From Tetradesmus obliquus (lineage: Eukaryota > Chlorophyta > Chlorophyceae > Sphaeropleales > Scenedesmaceae): a stretch of 64,000 nt of DNA. The notes beneath the pieces are model-generated. The model searched no databases, was not told the origin of the DNA, and saw nothing but the letters and a program-made list of their open reading frames with translations. Positions 11,611 through 23,040 of the stretch are shown here, one piece after another; the stretch's first letter is position 1, and each line of letters starts with the position of its first letter. The stretch spans positions 2,356,001 through 2,420,000 of the forward strand of contig CP126196.1 in NCBI GenBank assembly GCA_030272155.1. Reading direction: 5' to 3'. A program made the translations under genes and the position numbers.

Positions 11611-14600
11611 ATGGCTTCAGCGGTGCACAGCAACCTGGCCGCACATGTACTGCTGCGGGTGTGGCTGTTTGGCCTGAGTGTACACCTGCTGGCCACATCG
11701 CAGGCTGTGCAGAGCAAATCACTAGAAGGTTAGTGCAGGATACTACTGGCATGCCAGCATCCTAGCCTGCAGTGTAAGCACAACATGCAATGCCCAGCAA
11801 AGGCAGATGTTGTGCTCTTTCATGCAGCGCTTCAAGCAGAGAAGACCCCGTGCAACCCTTCCATCACCAACATGCCATGTTCTTCATGCAACAGTTGCAC
11901 GCTCACGCTCATACCAGTACTACTGCTGCTGCTGCTGCTCCAGACATCGGGCTTGTGACCACTGTCAAAGCCCTGTCGGAGGTCATGTACAGGGAGATGA
12001 AGCAGACCGGGGGCTGCTACAAGCTGCTTAACGCAACAGGGCCAGTCGGCAGCCAAGGTGGGCAGCAGCAGCAGCAGCAGCACCAGCGGCATGGGTAGAG
12101 CCAGTGCAGCCTGCTGATCAGCAGTGTGTCATGCATCCACAGCACCTGTGCTCGCCTCCATAGCCTGTGTCAATTATAACCTCAGAGACCGCCAGCACGC
12201 AACCCACAGCAATAACCGTGCTATCCTCCACCCTCTATTGCAGCTGACAGCTGCAACGTTGGCACCCTCATCAACGCCCATGCCATCAACAATGCTATCA
12301 TCCACAAAACTTTCCACCCTAGCTGACAGCAAGGTCACCCGTGCAGCTGAGGTGGCACTGGCAGGGCAACTGGCTTGAAGATTCAACAGCCCGGTCTACA
12401 GGGATACGTGCCTTATGACACATTTACACTGCTCACTGAAGCTGCTACCACTTTGCCACTGCAGGGGACCCTGACTACAATTTGGACATTGATGCGCCAC
12501 TGGTGCACGCCAGTGACCTGCAGCAGCCGCTGCAACGTAAGCACTCACAGCAGCAGTGGTGACGGCGTGTGGCAGCAGCAGCGCCACCGCAGCAAGGCAT
12601 CCTCAATGCCTGCGTACAGAGGGACTTGCTGTATCACATGCGCTGTATCACATGCGCTGTATCACATGCGCTGTGTTACATGCTGTGTTTGCAGCCCATC
12701 TCTAAGCATTGTAGCTGCAGCTGCTTGTGTTATTTGCGTGATTTTGCATCAAGCTAGCTGCTGTGCCTCTTCTGCTGTGTCCTGCAGGTGACGTGGCAGT
12801 GCTGCTGCCTGTGAAGCAGTCGGTGGCATTCATGCAGCAGCTGCAGGGCAGCCCTGAGATGCAGCAGCACATCAAGGGGCTGCTGTTTGATGACACAGGT
12901 GCGGCCCGGCTGCTGTATCTTGCTTGGTGGTTGCTTTGCACTGTAGCGCATGGTGTATGCTTGCTTGTGGATTTGCAAGCTGTTATGCACGGCTATGTAT
13001 GATGTGCACAACATGGCGGGGCATGCGCATGTGTCAGTTTGCTGTTTGCATCACTCGCCTCTTCTCGCACATATCAAGCGCACCACACTCTTTCCTTGTG
13101 GAATCTTTGTTGCACAGATCCTCCTGCAAGCTACTCCACTGTCGGACCCTTCCCTGGCGGCCCTGAGTATGCTCCCTACAATGCACCGAGTTACGTATGG
13201 AACAAGGCAGCAGGCGCAAACAGCTACCCCTTCGCCAGCAGCTGGTTCCCCATGCCTGTGTTCCTGCTCACGCCTGAGCTTGCTGCTGACGCTCAGCAGC
13301 GAGCAGCATACAATGCAAAGAAGGTGAGCACCTGGCACCGTCAATGTTTCTATGCGGCTTTTGTGCTCTGTTGCTCTTGCAAAGGTAAGGGTAGCACCAG
13401 GATGATACATCATGCCTCGCTGTTATCACACAGGACACGCACAGGACGCAGGCGCAAGCAGTACCACGCGCGCATGAAGCTGGCCATGGCTGCCTCAGCA
13501 TGTCTCAGAGTCGTACAGGCCCGAGCCGCATGCACTCACTCTGCTGCTGCATCCTGCCCTGATGTGTCAACAAACTGTCACGTCTCTCCCAGGACCTCAG
13601 CCGCAAGCAGTACCACGCTTGAGCTTGAGCTGCTTGTGCTTGGCAAAGGCGCCTTTACAGTGTATGCCCTGCCCTGATCATGATGTGTTGCGCCTCACAG
13701 GACCCCAACCGCAAGCAGTACCATGCACGGATGAAGTTAGCCATGCTGCCTCATCATCAGCCAACAGCGCAGACTGCATCAGCTGCATGCACTTACTCCG
13801 CTGCTGCGCGCTGCCCTGTTGTGTCAACTATTTGCCATTTCTCTTCCAGGACCCTACCCGCAAGCAGTACCATGCGCGCATGAAGTTAGCCATGGCTGCC
13901 TCTGCATCAGCCAACAGCGCAGACTGCATCAGCCAGGGCACCTGCAAGCCCCTCGGCGGCTACAGCGTGTGGGCTGCGCTGCCGCCACTGCCAGCAGCAG
14001 CAGCGGCAGCAGGGGCTGCAGGGGATGATGGCAGGCCTATCATCTTGGTGGTCGCGCAGATGGACAGCATAGACATGTTCCACGACAGTGTGCAGGTAAG
14101 TCAGCAGCAGCAGCAGCAGCAGCAGGAGGCTAGATGGCCTTGTGACATAGCAGCACAGCCAGGGGCAGGCTTTAGCAAGGCAGTGGTTTTTCTGTGCTGC
14201 GCCTGTCATCTTCTCATGTAACCGTTGGTGCACCCTGCAGCATGTAATGTTAGTCTCGATCGCCATACTGCCGCTGTGCTGTCCCTTGACGGTTTTCGCG
14301 CGCTCGGTCAGCAGCGGCTCAAGAACGCTGAACGCGCGCTCTGCAGGGTGCTGATGGGCCCTTGTCGGGCCTAGTCTCCATGCTCACCGCGCTGCATGCG
14401 CTGCACAGCAGCTTCACAAACAGCAGCAGCAGCAGCAGCAGCTACAGCAAGCGCATTGTGTTCATGGCGCTGGCTGGCGAGCCGTGGGGCTACATGGGCA
14501 GCAGGCGGCTGCTGTGGGAGGCGGCCAGGGGCAGCAACAGCACCGCAGGCCTCAACATGTCACTGGTGGAGCAGGTGGGTTGTGGTGTCAATCTCATCCC

Positions 14601-17239
14601 AGTACTCATTCAGCCATGATCACAGTGCCATCGGCCATGCATGTGTTATAATCTGGTTGCAGCGTTGTTGTGCCGGGCATGCAGTGTGCTGCGTGGTTGC
14701 TTGAGGCTGCTTGCGGAGGCATCTACCGGCAGGGCTAGCTTGAGCGTGGTTTGACACACGCACTGCTTGAGTAAACTCACATGCAGTCGCTGTGCACCGC
14801 GGGCTCAACATGTCAGTGGTGGAGCAAGTGGCCTGCGGCAGAGTGTGAAACAGCAGTGCTGCTCTGGCGGCCATGCAGTGTATGGCGTGTCTGTGCCCTG
14901 CTAGCTCTTTGCTGAGTAGACTACCATTGCTGAATTCCTTTTTGAATTCTGGGGTGTGTGACACTGCTGGCTGCCACGGCTGCGCAACTGCTGTTGGCTA
15001 CAGGTGATAGAGGTGGGCCAAGTTGGCCGTCTGACAGCCAGCCCCGCAGCTAATGCGCCCCTCAAGCTGTATGCACACTCTCAGCAGGGCCCTGGCTTTG
15101 GCAACAGCAGTAGCATGCTGGCAGCGCTGCAAGCCGCTGCACAGGGAGAGGCCAGCTCAGCTAAGGTGAGGCACAGCGCTGCTGCTTCTAGGTATGGCAG
15201 GGCAACGCTGTCCTACATATACTTCGTCAATTGCAGGGTATGTGCCAGCATGATGTGCCTTCAAGTGCAGTCACGACTGCTGCACATGTCGCTTCATCTA
15301 GCATCAGTCCCATTTGTGCAACTGCAGGCTCATTGCGCACACGCTTCTTCCGTGTCAATTCCACACCTGCGTCCCTCCCACCCCATGCTGATGCTTTTGT
15401 ACACCTCTGCTGCTGCCTTGGCTGCCACCCGTGCCGCCGTGTTAGGCTGATGTGCTTGCAGCGTCCCCCAGCAACCCTGGTATACCTCCCTCATCCCTGA
15501 TGTCATTTTTGCGAGTAAAACCCTCGATACAGGGCTTAGTGTTGGCCGAGTTTGATGATGGCTTCATCAACCCATACTTTGGCAGCAGGTTTGACAACGG
15601 CAGCACAGTAAATGCTGACGGCATTGCGTCAGTGGCAGCAGTGCTGGCAGCAGCGGTGCATCGGCTGGCAGGGGGCGAGCCTGCAGCTTTGAAGGTATGT
15701 CTGGAGGTGGTGTTAGGCAGAGTGAACGATGTTCCAGATGTAGCAGAATGGCTGTTGCTAGGTGCTTTGGCAGAAGTGGCAGCACTGCTGGCAGCGGCGG
15801 TGCATTGGCTAGCTGGCGGAGAGCCAGCAGCTGTGAAGGTAAGTGTGGAGCTGTTGTTAGGCCCGCCAGATGTGCTAGTGGTATCTAGGAGTGAACTGCA
15901 GCCTTAGTCCACGCAGCGTTCATGCCAGCAGTTGCACAGTATGCTGGCTTATGTTGCATCCTGTGGCCTTTGCCTACGGCTGTGCCACATTACTCCTCTG
16001 CCAGGTCAACATCACAGAGCTGCGTGCTGCCTGCAGACGCAAACCATTTTGTGGCCTTGGTCGGCGGCTGTGTGCGCTCTTACGCATTCTCTGTCAGGTC
16101 AACATCACAGAGCATTGCTGTGCACTTTGCAAGCTGCTGCTGCGTGCTGCATACCATCACCCAACACATGCCATGACCTGGTCTTTGGCTGACACACATG
16201 CTGTGGCACACCCTTTGCCAGGTCAACATCACAGAGCTGCATCCTGCCTACTTACGCAAACTGTTCTTCGGCCTTTGTCGGCTGCACGCGCTCCAACACA
16301 TTCTCTGCCAGGCCAACATCACAGAGCTGCCTACTTCGACTGACAAAAAACGTTCTCTGGCCTCTGCTCACACACGCACATGCTATGCTGCATCTTCTAA
16401 CACGTCTGCCAGGTCAACATGACAGAGCTGCAGCAGGTGGCTGCCAGCTACGCCGCCTGCATCATCATGCCCACCCCCGGCTTTGCCTGCCCCACAGCAG
16501 CAGCAATCATGGCGCCAGACTACACAGTCAGCACCGGCAGCGCCACGCGCAGCTACGCACCCAGAAACTACATCGGCGTGCTGCAGTACATGCCAGAGGT
16601 GCAGGCGCCCCTGGGCAAGAGTAACTTGGCAAGATTTGTGTGGAACCTGATGGCATTTGACAGCAGCGATGGTGCGTTTGGCCAGGCGTGTGACCACTGG
16701 AAGCGGCGCTGCCAGGAGGGCCAGGTGGGACTGCTGTGCGCTGCTGTGTGACTGCTGTGCGCTGCTTTGTTCTGTGCTGTGTTCTGTTTTGTGATGTGTG
16801 CTGCGCTGTGTTTTGAGCTGTGCAGTGTGCTGTGCTGCGCCTTTTGTTGTGCTGTGTGCTGCGCGGCATGCTGTGCTGCGCCGCTCTTTTTGCTGTGTTC
16901 TGTGCTTCACCTGTTGTGTGCTGCGTGCTTTGCAGCGCGCTGTGCAAGGAGGCATGTTGTGCATGGCAGGGGCTCTTGCACCCAGACAGCACGTCAAGCA
17001 TGCTTGACCGCTGATTGCGCAACATGCTATTGATTTTTGGGGGGGTTATTCAGAGACGAAAAATAAAAATAAAACGCGGCGGTTGACATGGTTCCCAGCA
17101 TGTGTTGCGCAAGCAGACCGCACCAATATTTTTATTTTATTTGAAATGCTGGATGCAATAGAGCAAAGTTGTGTTTTGGCCTTCCTGGAAGCCAGACTGC
17201 CTCCCCCCCCCCCCCCCCCCCCCCCCCCCCGCGCCCGTC

Positions 17240-17292
<53 letters not shown>

Positions 17293-18789
17293 GCTGCTGC
17301 TGTTGAGCTGCTGGTGCTGGCTGCTGCTGGCAAAGCCGTGTTCTCAGTATACTAAATCGCAGCGGTTTCCTTGTTTTACTCACCATACTTACGGCTAGAT
17401 GTGTTGCATTGGTGCGTTGCGAACGCAGCCTGGCGCGAGTTGCATTTGCTCAGGCAGTCCGTGTGCGTTCAAGGTTCCGGCTGTGTGGCAGAGATCTCCG
17501 CGCATAGCAGGCCATATTGACTGCAGCACGCCGTACGTAGGCCATACAACGTGTGTTTGCGTGGCATTTCTGCTGCAGGTAAGGCTTTATAGAAGCCTAA
17601 CGGCTGACATCGACGGGTCGAACGGCTCACACCACATCGACGGGTCGAAAAACTGACAATGAGTGTTTCCCCCTGTATTTGCGCAAGATAAGCGGCGCTT
17701 AATGCATCATCAAAGTTGCACAGTGTGCGCGGGAGCGTAGGGAGGGCATGCTGCGCAGCAGTGGGGTCGCGCAAAGCGCGGATACGGAAGGTACAGCCTC
17801 GACAGATCGATATCAAGGTGTTTGAAACCGTCAGCACTACTGCACTGTAAAATGATGATGCATAGCTGCGACTTGATGCATGGCAGGCCCTGCTCTGGTA
17901 GCTTCCTGTCCTGCTGATCTGCACAGCTGTGCCCAGCTGTGCACAGCTGCTGCAGCAGCACGCCTGTCACAATTGCCCTGGGCGGTTTGTGCCACAGCAG
18001 GTAGCTGGTGGTTGCATGTGTACAAGTGTTTTGCTGGAAATACATGGTAGTGGCCCAGCGGTTACGCACAGGGCGGTACCTCGCTTTGGTCTACAATGCC
18101 CACTTTTGACTCTTGCTGTCGGTCGGGCCAGGGCCCAGCACGCCACGAACCCTGAGCTGCGAGAACTCATCTAACGTGCAAACCAACCGGCGGCTTATAA
18201 CGTCTGCTGCTCATGACACTGCTGTTTACTCACTACGTGCATGCGTTTGCGGCACAATGCCACAAAGCTGCCGCCGCAGGAATTTTTTTCGTCTCAGCCA
18301 TCGTGCTTATTATGTGGCATTCCATGTATTTGCAGCAGATTCTGCACAGCTAGCGCTTCTGGTGTCTGCTGGCACTGCCGCAACTGCAGTACGGTATCGC
18401 TTATCGTGACCCAACCACCGCTGCGCCTGCAGGTGTGTGCCGGCTGGCGCAGCAGCAGCGATGAGGAGCTGATGGGGCGGTGTGTGAACGCCACAGTGCG
18501 CTACGTGCCCTCATACTCCACCCGTGCTTCCTGCGAGTCCTGCAGCGACTATTACACGGCAAAGTGGCAGCTGACAGATGCTGCGGAGCAGTGGAGCCAG
18601 CAGTACAGCTGGCCAGATGACCCGCTATGGGCTGAATCAGATTGGCCAGTTGGTGTGCCTGATCTGCAGCTGTATCTGCATGAGGCGGAGGCAGTAGAGG
18701 TGGCGCTGCTTGTGTCTGGGCTGCTTGTGACGGTTGCTGTAGGGGTGGCGTCTCTTGCAGCTAAAGCAGCCTTTCACTGGCATCATTGA
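11611..18789 (+). CDS. NCSTN: Nicastrin, gamma-secretase subunit
   Basis: A single-pass glycoprotein subunit of gamma-secretase. Exons: 11611-11728, 11944-12057, 12465-12536, 12788-12898, 13118-13323, 13850-14095, 14347-14574, 15004-15165, 15446-15694, 16413-16724 and 18433-18789. They sum to 2175 nt (724 aa; human 709) with every phase consistent. Residues 1 to about 33 look like a signal peptide. Family landmarks are CYKLLNATGPVG (human CVRLLNATHQIG), WFPMPVFLL, FMALAGEPWGYMGSRR (human FVFFQGETFDYIGSSR), GLVLAEFDDGF (human GVVLADHSGAF), ESDWPVGVPDLQLYL and a membrane helix at about residues 694-714, followed by a short tail. The conserved Glu of human position 333 corresponds to Glu334. Introns hold several echoes of exons 6, 7, 9 and 10. 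Confidence 0.94.
12629..12684 (+). repeat. 14-bp tandem repeat, about four units
   Basis: Three exact units of GCTGTATCACATGC and a fourth variant unit lie in the nicastrin intron before exon 12788. Confidence 0.9.
13431..13790 (+). repeat. Three echoes of the start of nicastrin exon 6
   Basis: Blocks near 13431, 13591 and 13700 repeat the 5' end of exon 13850, coding DPxRKQYHARMKLAM; the last two have a CAG directly before them. Their downstream sequence decays or frameshifts relative to the true exon. The copy near 13700 is the longest and also repeats the stretch coding ANSADCIS in shifted frame. Confidence 0.85.
14795..14836 (+). repeat. Echo of the 3' edge of nicastrin exon 7
   Basis: About 40 bases repeat the end of exon 14347-14574, coding GLNMSLVEQ, and continue through the donor position. 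The copied junction reads CAAGTGG, so the donor consensus is weakened. Confidence 0.75.
15773..15846 (+). repeat. Echo of the 3' half of nicastrin exon 9
   Basis: This repeats the exon end coding AAVLAAAVHRLAGGEPAALK with a good GTAAGT donor after it. The real exon ends at 15694 with GTATGT. The copy could compete as an alternative exon 3' end if an acceptor were available. Confidence 0.78.
16005..16335 (+). repeat. Four echoes of the start of nicastrin exon 10
   Basis: Copies at 16005, 16098, 16222 and 16312 each have a CAG or CCAG acceptor followed by sequence coding VNITEL. The functional exon starts at 16413 (VNMTEL). Surrounding intron sequence (Phe/Leu-rich when translated) is shared between units, so the repeat unit is about 90-120 bp of intron plus exon start. 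Confidence 0.88.
16725..18432 (+). other. Large nicastrin intron (1.7 kb)
   Basis: The longest intron inside a placed gene. Its first part is strongly T/G-rich (TGTGCTG repeats). It then holds a 28-nt C run (17203-17230) and a CTG run (17241-17292), plus a 14-15 bp direct repeat CATCGACGGGTCGAA at 17608 and 17635. I see no coding exon inside it; exon 10 joins exon 11 in phase. Confidence 0.6.
17203..17292 (+). repeat. Poly-C run followed by a (CTG)n run
   Basis: 28 consecutive C bases, a 10-bp spacer, then about 17 CTG units. The opposite strand carries G28, able to form quadruplex structures in principle. Confidence 0.95.
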
Positions 18790-19016
18790 CAGCGGTTGCG
18801 GATTGCTGGTGTGCGTAGAGCATGGTAATTGGATCTGCAGGCACTGGCGGCTGCTGCGCACACGCTAGAATCACGATTTGGCCTGCAATGCAAACTGCAG
18901 TCGTAACAGCGTTGCTGGCTACCTGTCAGCACAGCAGCGCAGCCAGGTCAACCATGATCAAAGTTCTCTTGCTGAAGGTGAAGGACGCTGTGCTGTTCAG
19001 CGGGTTGCCTGATGCT

Positions 19017-19021
19017 TGTAA
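19017..19021 (+). terminator. Candidate polyadenylation signal TGTAA (nicastrin)
   Basis: TGTAA, the usual poly(A) signal of chlorophyte nuclear genes, lies about 230 bp past the nicastrin stop. The short motif alone is weak evidence. Confidence 0.4.
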
Positions 19022-20082
19022 TGCCACATAGTTCATTAACTTGCACACGCAACATCCGGTTTACCCGGACGAATAGAATGAGGACGGAGACTGTGGCCTT
19101 CCGGCCAGCGTTACTTTTCGTGTTACACCGGCTCTTCCGACCCGAAGTGCTCCGAAATCACTGAAGCTGCGATGGCAGGCGTTGTCTCACTGCACTGTAC
19201 AGCTCGACGTCCCTTTGAAATCGAAGTTTTAGCGCGCGAGGCGCAGGCATTGAAGAGCTTGGGGGACCAGTGACATTCTCTGAATACGTCGAATCAATAC
19301 AAATATGCTGCCTCGAAAGCTAAGCAGCAATACCCTTCAGCAAATGTGGAAATAACGACGTCCAGTTCTGCCTCCTCGCCAGGTACAATGGCTTCTGGTG
19401 TTTCGGGTTGTGGGTTTTGACTTTGCCAGAGTTTGCGGGCAGGTGTTGCCCGATAGCACGTCACGATAAAACACTTCTCAATGTAATAAAAGGTGATGAA
19501 GTGCCTCGTAGGGGCTGGGAGGGGTGGGTGGGTGGTCGGATGGCTTCATCCAACGCAACAACCGTGTGTGACAGTAGCTCAGCACCATGCATGCATGCGA
19601 AATGGCGCATGCCTCGCACACAAGCAAAGAAACAATCGCCCGGGATACGGAGTGGAATACTCCCTAATTTCGCTGGCATTAAGGTAGTAGCAGTTTGCAC
19701 AGCAGCACCGTCAGGTTGTCACTTTGTGAGGCAGGTATTAGCATGGTCTTGGGTTATCATCGTCGCCGGGCAACAAGTATGCTATACACGTTGTCACAGC
19801 ATGATACTCGCCGTCTTGGATGCGCATGCGATCCATGCAGTAGCCGCAGGTGACCCACTTCATAAAAGCACACACTGGTGTCACCCAGCTTGCGTCTAGG
19901 CGGTGAACGACGAACTGCACGCTGTATCTCAACGTAATTCTCGTCACAGTTGGCAGGTGTGCGCTGAAGCGCTGTGCAATAACCAAGACGCCCAAATCTC
20001 TCATGGCTCGCTGGACACGTCTGAATCTTCCGTCTTTGCTGCTCGCAGGGTCACCCGACAGGCATCAACCAGAACCATTACA
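19022..20082. other. Intergenic region before the oxidoreductase gene
   Basis: About 1 kb of less CAG-biased sequence that should contain the promoter of the gene at 20083. A 163-codon open frame at 19408-19899 has no family resemblance and poor codon bias. I see nothing else that can be supported. Confidence 0.5.
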
Positions 20083-22667
20083 ATGCAGACAGCAAAGTTG
20101 GGCAGCATGCGCAGCTGCGCACAGCGCCAGCCATTTAGCAGCGGTGCTGCTCCTGCTGCTGTGAGGCCTAGCAGCAGCAGGCCCCAGCGCCAACGCTGCT
20201 GCACCAGCTGGGCAGCCAGCGGGCTTGCAGGCAGCAGCAGCAGCAGCTTCACGCGCAGCTCTGCAAACCTGCAGCAGCTGAGGCAGCAGCACAACCTCAG
20301 CAGCCAGGCCAAGCGCACCTGGCAGCTGATTGTGCGTGCAGGCTGGGGCGATCCAGTGGAGTTCACTGCTGCAAAGGTTGTCAGCAATGTGAAGGATGCT
20401 GAGATGCTGCACCGCGTGGTGGTTGATGTGGGTGACCTGGCAGCTGGCTACAGCAAGGGCGGGCAGTTCATGCAGATCAAGGTACGGGAGCAATGAGAGC
20501 AGCGCTGCTAGCACTGAGCGCTTGCAAATGCAATGCAGGCCACAATCAGCTGTTTCAGCAGCAGCGGCAGTCGCTGCTTCCTATTGCTCTATCCTCAACA
20601 GCACTAAAATGGCTGACAGCCGTGTCAGCGCCATTGTGCAAGTGCCCTTGGCTTGGTGCCCACGCTTTTGCAGTCCGCTGCTTCCTGCATCCCACCTCCC
20701 GCCCACCAGGAACATACATACAGCACAGCTAGCAAGCATCAGCATCTCTTTGCCTCCTCTGCGACTTTGTTCCATCTCTCTTCTCAATTCACCCTCAGAC
20801 AGTTGCATCATGCACATGTCACATTCTCACATGTGCCCTGGCATTCACACTTTGCTTCGGTGGGTGAGGGCAAGCCGGGCTTCTTCGCCATCGCGTCACC
20901 CCCTGACCCCAACAACCAGGACCTGCTGTTCCTCATCACAGCTTGCAAGCACCACCAACCCTGCTTCTCCCTGCCGTCTACATCTCACCTCCCTTCATGT
21001 CAAATGTCTTACTTATCTGGCAACTTCCACATTACTTGCAGGTGGGCGAGGGCAAGCCGGGCTTCTTTGCCATCGCATCACCTCCTGACCCCAACAACCA
21101 GGGCCTGCTGGAGTTCCTCATCAAGGCGCAGGGCGAGGCGGCACAGGCGCTCGCAGGTGCGGCTCTTGAGTCTGCCTGTCTTAGCAGCGTTTGCGTTACG
21201 AACTTGCTGAACAACAGATGAAGGCATGCGGCTGTGGCATCGCGCACTGCTGGGAGAGCATGCGGGCAGTCGTGTGCCGGGGGTGCTGCCAATGAGACGT
21301 CAGCAGTGCACAAGGAGAGCAACTGCAGAAGAGGGCGCGGCCTTGGTTCAGCACTGCAGGTCCATCATGGCGAGCAGTAACAGCCAAAAGCACTACAGCA
21401 CTATCATGCTGCTGTCTTGTGACGCTGCTCTCTGAGGAGCTTTTGCAATCTTTACATTCCTTGCTGCTGCAGGCCTGGATGCCGGCGCTGAGGTTGCAGT
21501 TAGCCCTGTGATGGGCAAGGGCTTCTCAGTGGAGGCCATCCCTGCAGATGCACACCCCACGGTGCTGCTGTTTGCAACAGGTGAGCACCGCAGACAGGTG
21601 CAGCACTGGGGAGTGTGAGGCACAGCGCTTGGCAGCACACACAGCAGCAGCACTGTTACACAGCAGTGGAGGCAATGCCTGCAGAGGCACACCCAACGGT
21701 GCTGCTGTTCGCGACAGGTGTGCGCGCAGCCCTACACTCCAAAGCATGAGGAACAGCGCTGAGCTACTTCCTGCAGCAGCATAGTGGGTTTGTCATACAA
21801 TGACAAATTCTTGGAAGCAGAAGCAGTGCAGTCAGCGTACACCCCGCACTGTGGTCTCCAGTGCGGCTGCAGGTTGCAGTGTTGCCTTGTGGTCTGGCAA
21901 AGTGTGTTGCCTGCAACTCTATGTAATGCAGGCTCTGGAATCAGCCCCATCAAGGCGCTGATCGAGAGCGGGGATCTGCAGGCAGACAAGCGCGCAGACG
22001 TGCGCCTCTACTACGGCACGCGCGACGCGGCGCACACCGCGTACGCGGACCGCATCCCTGCATGGGAGGCGGCTGGCGTGAAGGTCATCCAGGTGCGGCT
22101 AGCGGGAGCACTTCCTTGATGTAGCAGTTGCACAGATACGTGTGTTTTCAGCTGCTGCCTTTAAGGCGGCTGGGGTGAGGGTCATCCAGGTGCGGCTAGC
22201 GGCTGGCGGGCGTGTCGCATGTTGAAGGCCAGCACAGCAAGCAGTGCAGCAAGCAGTGCAGCAGGCAAACAGAGCAGCTCTGGCACATCAGACCCCATCC
22301 ACTGATAATGTGTGAAACTTTGTGGTGGGTTATGGTGGGTTATGGACGCATAAGCAACAGCACTGGCATTTTTAGCAGCAACACTGCGTATGTGGACCGC
22401 ATCCCTGCCTGCGAGGCGGCTGGAGTGAAGGTGGGCCTTGCGGGAGGAGTTGCAGCGCAGCAAGCAGCGCAGCAAGCAGTGCAGCCATCATTGCAGCAAG
22501 CAGTGCAAGATTGAGGAACATAGCCCCATGAAGGGCGCATGCCGGGTCATGCACCCTGCCCTTGGCCCCTGTCATTGCAGCAGTATGATGTTGTGACCTG
22601 TCTGTTACAACACCTGTTTGCGCGCCTGCCGCCGCCACCGCCGCCACTGCCACCACCGCCACATTGC

Positions 22668-22722
<55 letters not shown>

Positions 22723-22910
22723 AGGTGTTCTCCAACGGTGATGGCGAGGGCGCCAAGTATGTGCAGGATGTGTTTGGCGGGGCCAAGGGCCTGTCGGGTG
22801 GCGAGGGCGTGGGAGTGGTGCTGTGCGGGCACAAGGACATGTGCAATGCAGTGAAGGAGCTGGTGGCTGCAGAGGGCGTTGATGCTGGCAAGGTGCTGCT
22901 CAACTTCTGA
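20083..22910 (+). CDS. Plastid FAD/NAD(P)-binding oxidoreductase, pKIWI502-like
   Basis: A ferredoxin-NADP reductase-fold protein of the plant pKIWI502 type. The natural substrate of that family is not well established. Exons: 20083-20481, 21042-21156, 21473-21580, 21932-22092 and 22725-22910. They sum to 969 nt (322 aa), all in phase. The first about 80 residues are Ser/Ala/Arg/Gln-rich and look like a plastid transit peptide. The FAD-binding barrel follows (VVVDVGDLAAGYSKGGQFMQI, then GKPGFFAIASPP). HPTVLLFATGSGISPIKALI is the nucleotide-binding glycine turn. The C-terminus VVLCGHKDMCNAVKELVAAEG and KVLLNF fits the family's ICGxKxM ... KxLxNF ending. All four later exons have an echo nearby. 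Confidence 0.86.
20869..20940 (+). repeat. Echo of the start of oxidoreductase exon 2
   Basis: This repeats the exon start coding VGEGKPGFFAIASPPDPNNQ, with few changes. The acceptor position reads TCG instead of CAG, so it is probably not spliced. The real exon begins at 21042. Confidence 0.85.
21669..21720 (+). repeat. Echo of the 3' edge of oxidoreductase exon 3
   Basis: This copies the exon end coding VEAIPADAHPTVLLFAT, including a GTGTGC donor-like junction. The real exon ends at 21580. Confidence 0.83.
22162..22436 (+). repeat. Two echoes of the 3' edge of oxidoreductase exon 4
   Basis: About 22162-22206 repeats the end coding EAAGVKVIQ and its donor flank. About 22378-22436 repeats AYADRIPAWEAAGVKV but diverges just before the donor. 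Both lie in intron 4. Confidence 0.82.
22670..22724 (+). repeat. (CTG)n run ending in the exon 5 acceptor
   Basis: About 17 CTG units end exactly as CTGCAG before exon 22725. The triplet run therefore supplies the acceptor region of this intron. Confidence 0.95.
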
Positions 22911-22973
22911 GCAGCGTGAAGTTGCTGTCGTGAAGTTCCTAACGGGAAGTTCCTAACGTGAGGTTCCTACCGG

Positions 22974-23040
22974 AGCTGGTTGCTGCGGAGGGCGTTGATG
23001 CTGGCAAGGTCCTGCTCAACTTCTGAGCACCGTGAAGTTC
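22974..23040 (+). repeat. Echo of the oxidoreductase C-terminus and stop codon
   Basis: A near-perfect repeat of the last about 55 bp (coding ELVAAEGVDAGKVLLNF and stop) and the next bases, 117 bp downstream in the 3' UTR. A shorter repeated motif (AAGTTCCTAAC) links the copies. Confidence 0.88.

Noticed and set aside
17171-17398. Long poly-Pro/poly-Ala or poly-Cys frames over the C and CTG runs
   Set aside because: They arise from the homopolymer and triplet runs in all frames; nicastrin exon 10 joins exon 11 in phase without them.
19408-19899. 163-codon plus-strand open frame between nicastrin and the oxidoreductase
   Set aside because: No family resemblance, codon use unlike neighbouring genes, and no plausible splice partners.
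19738-20004. Minus-strand 88-codon frame upstream of the oxidoreductase gene
   Set aside because: No recognisable motif; it overlaps the expected promoter and 5' UTR of the plus-strand gene.
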